DNA from: Cinnamomum chago
Lineage: Eukaryota > Streptophyta > Magnoliopsida > Laurales > Lauraceae
Assembly (NCBI GenBank): GCA_038049695.1
Contig: CP142451.1
Span: 128,236,001-128,300,000, forward strand
DNA: 64,000 bases
Reading direction: 5' to 3'
Under the pieces are notes generated by a model. The model searched no databases, was not told where the DNA came from, and saw nothing but the letters and a program-made list of their open reading frames with translations. Position 1 is the stretch's first letter. Each line of letters opens with the position of its first letter. Positions 61,121 through 64,000 of this stretch are shown piece by piece. The translations under genes were made by a program, and so were the position numbers.

Positions 61121-62728
61121 TTATAGATGTCATGAAAAAGGAGAAAACGGATGCAATGAACAAGGAACATCCACTGACTAGTGATGGTACATGGGGGTCG
61201 TGCTATGCAGTTGGGTGTCTCATAAATTAAAGCAGTTGAAAAGGCGTTGCTTTAGCTTCATTAAACAAACAATACACGTACATCTTGGCCTGCGGAGAGT
61301 AAATGATTACAAGCTGTTTTGGTGCATCTCCTAGTCATCTGAGTCTTTCAACTTGTCCTGTCTCTTTCTTGGGACCGCCCACCTTCACAGACTTGTTTGG
61401 ACCGCCGCCCAAACAGGGCATCCATGGATATGTTGGTCGAGTACTCGAGTCCAATCAAAGACTTGTGTCTGTATCTGCTTTCTGTCAGATGGCATAAAAA
61501 GGATGTCAAGTGCCAACGCTATTTTTCATTTTTTTATTAAGGAAACCCTCCTTCCAAATTATCCTAACCCATCAATTTTACGTCTTGAAAGCTTAATTAC
61601 TGTAGCCGTTAAATTTTGTTACAAAAGAAAATTCCAAAAAAAAAAAAAAAAGGTCACATTTGGCAGCAACCAGTTTTTCAAGGAAATATTTTTCACTTTT
61701 CACAAAATAGTGAAAAACTAACGTTTGTGAATTGTGAAACATGGTGGATTTGGACCTATGTAAGTTTTCATTTTTTTAATATTCTCAATTCTGACATATC
61801 ACATATTATATGGGATTTGAAAATCCTCACTTTCATAGATTTGCACACTTAAATCAATTATTCTAAGTCACATGCATTGATATGAATGTGAAATCTTAAC
61901 TATATAAATCCTTAATGAGTAATCCATGTTCAACTGGCAATGAGAAGTCACCAGATTCCCAATGCATATCTATTTTAACAAAATAGGAAAATCACAATTA
62001 TGAGAAGGAAAACCATAATTATGAGAGAATCTCCACAATTACAATCTACTCTTGTGGTCATTGTTAATCTGATCTTAGCAAATGAAATATATAGGTGTGT
62101 TGGGTATAAATCCACCCTCTCTATTGTTTGAATGAGGTTCGCTATATTTTCAAAAAAGTAGAGTATGCAATAGTGATAACAAGCCCACATGATGGTAGAT
62201 CTTTTCTGTAACTGCTTTTCCATAGAAATAGAAGGAAAAATAGGATATTTTAGGATTATGAAGGAGATACATTCAGCAGAAACGCAAAAGTATGGAACTT
62301 CCATTTCTATGGACACTACACAAGTGTACCCTTAAAAATCCTCTCTAAGCAGACTTCGGATGAGGTAAGACGGCTCTCGGATGAGGAAGCATCTAGGTAA
62401 TTAGTGATGTCTTGTACCAATAATGGGGTAAGAGGCCCTTTTTTTTTATCAAAAATTAACTTGATGTTATTGTTTGGGCTCTGAGAATCAAGATGAGATA
62501 TATACATATGTTTGTTGGGGGCCACCTGAAGATTTGCAAATTTTAATTCTGGTCAGTAGCATGTCCATATTAATGATGTAGATAGTGAGGATTCATTTAC
62601 CAAATATCTTTGGTGTTTATGATTTAGGGATAAAGTAGATAGGGGATTGATAGTTTACACACACACCCCACTTGCCAAAAAATAAAAAAAGGATGGATAA
62701 AGAAAGGAACAGAATTTTAAAATGAGCT
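61121..62728. other. Copy D continuation and intergenic DNA
   Basis: The first ~60 bases continue upstream block D after the MULE insertion. The rest is AT-rich with no supported gene. Confidence 0.5.
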
Positions 62729-64000
62729 GAAAAGGCAGATAGAGATAGGCGAAAGGACTAAATGGTTGAAAGGTAGAGCCTCATTAAAGTTAATAGTGAC
62801 TCAGCACAAGACAGCAAGACCCGGACCACAACCTCGTGTATTTTGTGAGAACGTAACAAAGGGTAGAATCGGAAATTCATAACACGTGAATCATATGATA
62901 GGGAACATAGATTTTTTCTTTCCACATTTTTTCTCTCTACACCAGTTCCACTCTACTCTACTTGAGCAAAACTCTGAAAAATATTTTTTCACTGGCCTGT
63001 GTGGCCGGGCTAGTTCGAATACCCCTCTGTTTAAGAAAAAAAAAAAAAATTCAGCCACTTGGCAGAAAAAAAAAATCCTATGTTAACTAAATTTAAAATA
63101 CTAGTTATTTCTAACCACCTAATTTAAAATAAAACATCGATACTAATCAAAATAACATATAAAGTCAATATCTATGGATGCTTTGTCGGCAAAGAGTAAG
63201 GGCGCAATTAGAATAAAATTGCCTCGTTATTTTAATAAAAGCAACTCGTGGGATTTTCATAAATCACAATTTAAACGATGGAAATAATGGGTGCACCAAG
63301 ATGAATTTAATAAAAAAAATCCCCACATTGTTTCTCTCTTTCAAACCGAAGTTATTAGTTTATGGCATCTCTCTTTTTAGCAGAGTCCAACTAATGAGTC
63401 TAGGTCCACTATTCTCATCACTGCAATAGATTTTCTATGGTAAAAAGCTGTGTTGTAGATAAATCATCCATAGATATTGACTTTATATGTTATTTTGATT
63501 AGTGTCGATTTTTTATTTTGGATTAGATGGTTAGAAATAACTAGTATTTTAAATTCAGTCAACATATGATTTTTTTTTCTGCCAAGTGGCTGATTTTTTT
63601 TCTTTTTTTTTTCTTAAACAAAGGGGTATTCGAACAATCAACCAATATCCCCAACTAAATATGCCTTAGCCCGGCCTCACACAGGCCAGTGAAAAAATAT
63701 TTTTCAGAGTCTTGCTCAAGTAGAGTAGAGTGGAACTGGTGTAGAGAGAAACAATGTGGAAAGAAAAAATCTATGTTCCCTATCATATGATTCACGTGTT
63801 ATGAATTTCCGATTCTACCCTTTGTTACGTTCTCACAAAATACACGAGGTTGTGGTCCGGGTCTTGCTGTCTTGTGCTGAGTGACTGAGTCACTATTAAG
63901 TTTAATGAGACTATACTTTTCAACCGTTTTGTCCTTTCGCCTTTGGACAGAGGTAGCTCAAGGGAATTGATAGAGAAACCCTATCTCTATCTGCCTTTTC
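62729..64000. repeat. Large inverted repeat, arms 450-530 bp
   Basis: The left arm (about 62,729-63,180) and the right arm (about 63,469-64,000) are reverse complements over almost their whole length. The match starts at gaaaaggcagatagagata and ends at tctatggatg, around a 288-bp loop. The right arm has an insert of about 35 bp near 63,640 and another of about 40 bp near 63,940; few other differences were seen. The right arm meets the window edge, so the repeat may extend. The right arm resembles the distal part of annexin-upstream block C (cacgtgtt, attctaccctt, gtgctgag). Confidence 0.88.

Overview
The window looks like nuclear DNA of a flowering plant, probably a woody eudicot. It is AT-rich, its genes carry GT-AG introns, and it is dominated by plant transposon families (Ty1/copia, a chromovirus-like LTR, a TRIM, CACTA, hAT, MULE, L1-type LINE, foldback elements). 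I see no bacterial or organellar features and no rRNA or tRNA gene. The species cannot be named from the sequence alone.

Only two genes look alive. One is a complete seven-exon annexin on the minus strand (39,935-43,916). It encodes 495 residues, because a roughly 160-residue acidic, Asn/Gln/Pro-rich extension precedes a four-repeat core. The other is the three-exon transposase of a MULE (57,152-59,361, minus) inside a transposon with a 9-bp target duplication and recognisable terminal inverted repeats.

Layout. 1-2,452 is intergenic DNA with a hAT end and a copy of a block that elsewhere lies upstream of the annexins. 2,453-6,930 is a broken copia element with two LTRs and a target duplication. 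About 6,985-8,640 is a minus-strand copia fragment. 9,662-12,422 is a decayed annexin paralogue that keeps the N-terminal extension and repeats 1-2, is hit by two insertions, and lacks repeats 3-4. Its upstream block runs to about 15,735. 17,647-35,021 is a nested complex whose outer ends match a CACTA transposon with a 3-bp target duplication. Inside it are a second CACTA (20,337-28,379), a 2.87-kb solo LTR (30,308-33,179) and a truncated LINE. Two related solo LTRs follow (36,059-37,047 and 37,324-38,201), then a foldback element (38,688-39,317). Next is the intact annexin, whose introns hold a 467-bp TRIM and two hairpin-forming repeats. 46,113-54,866 is a decayed hAT split by a 5.65-kb LINE. 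55,690 to the end is another copy of the annexin-upstream block, split by the MULE at 56,895-61,111 and ending in a large inverted repeat.

The main thread is a segmentally duplicated annexin locus. The annexin-upstream block recurs at four or more places in one orientation, but only two copies still adjoin annexin sequence. Transposons filled the gaps. Most boundaries rest on matching target duplications that can be read directly; family names and functions are inferred from known motifs.
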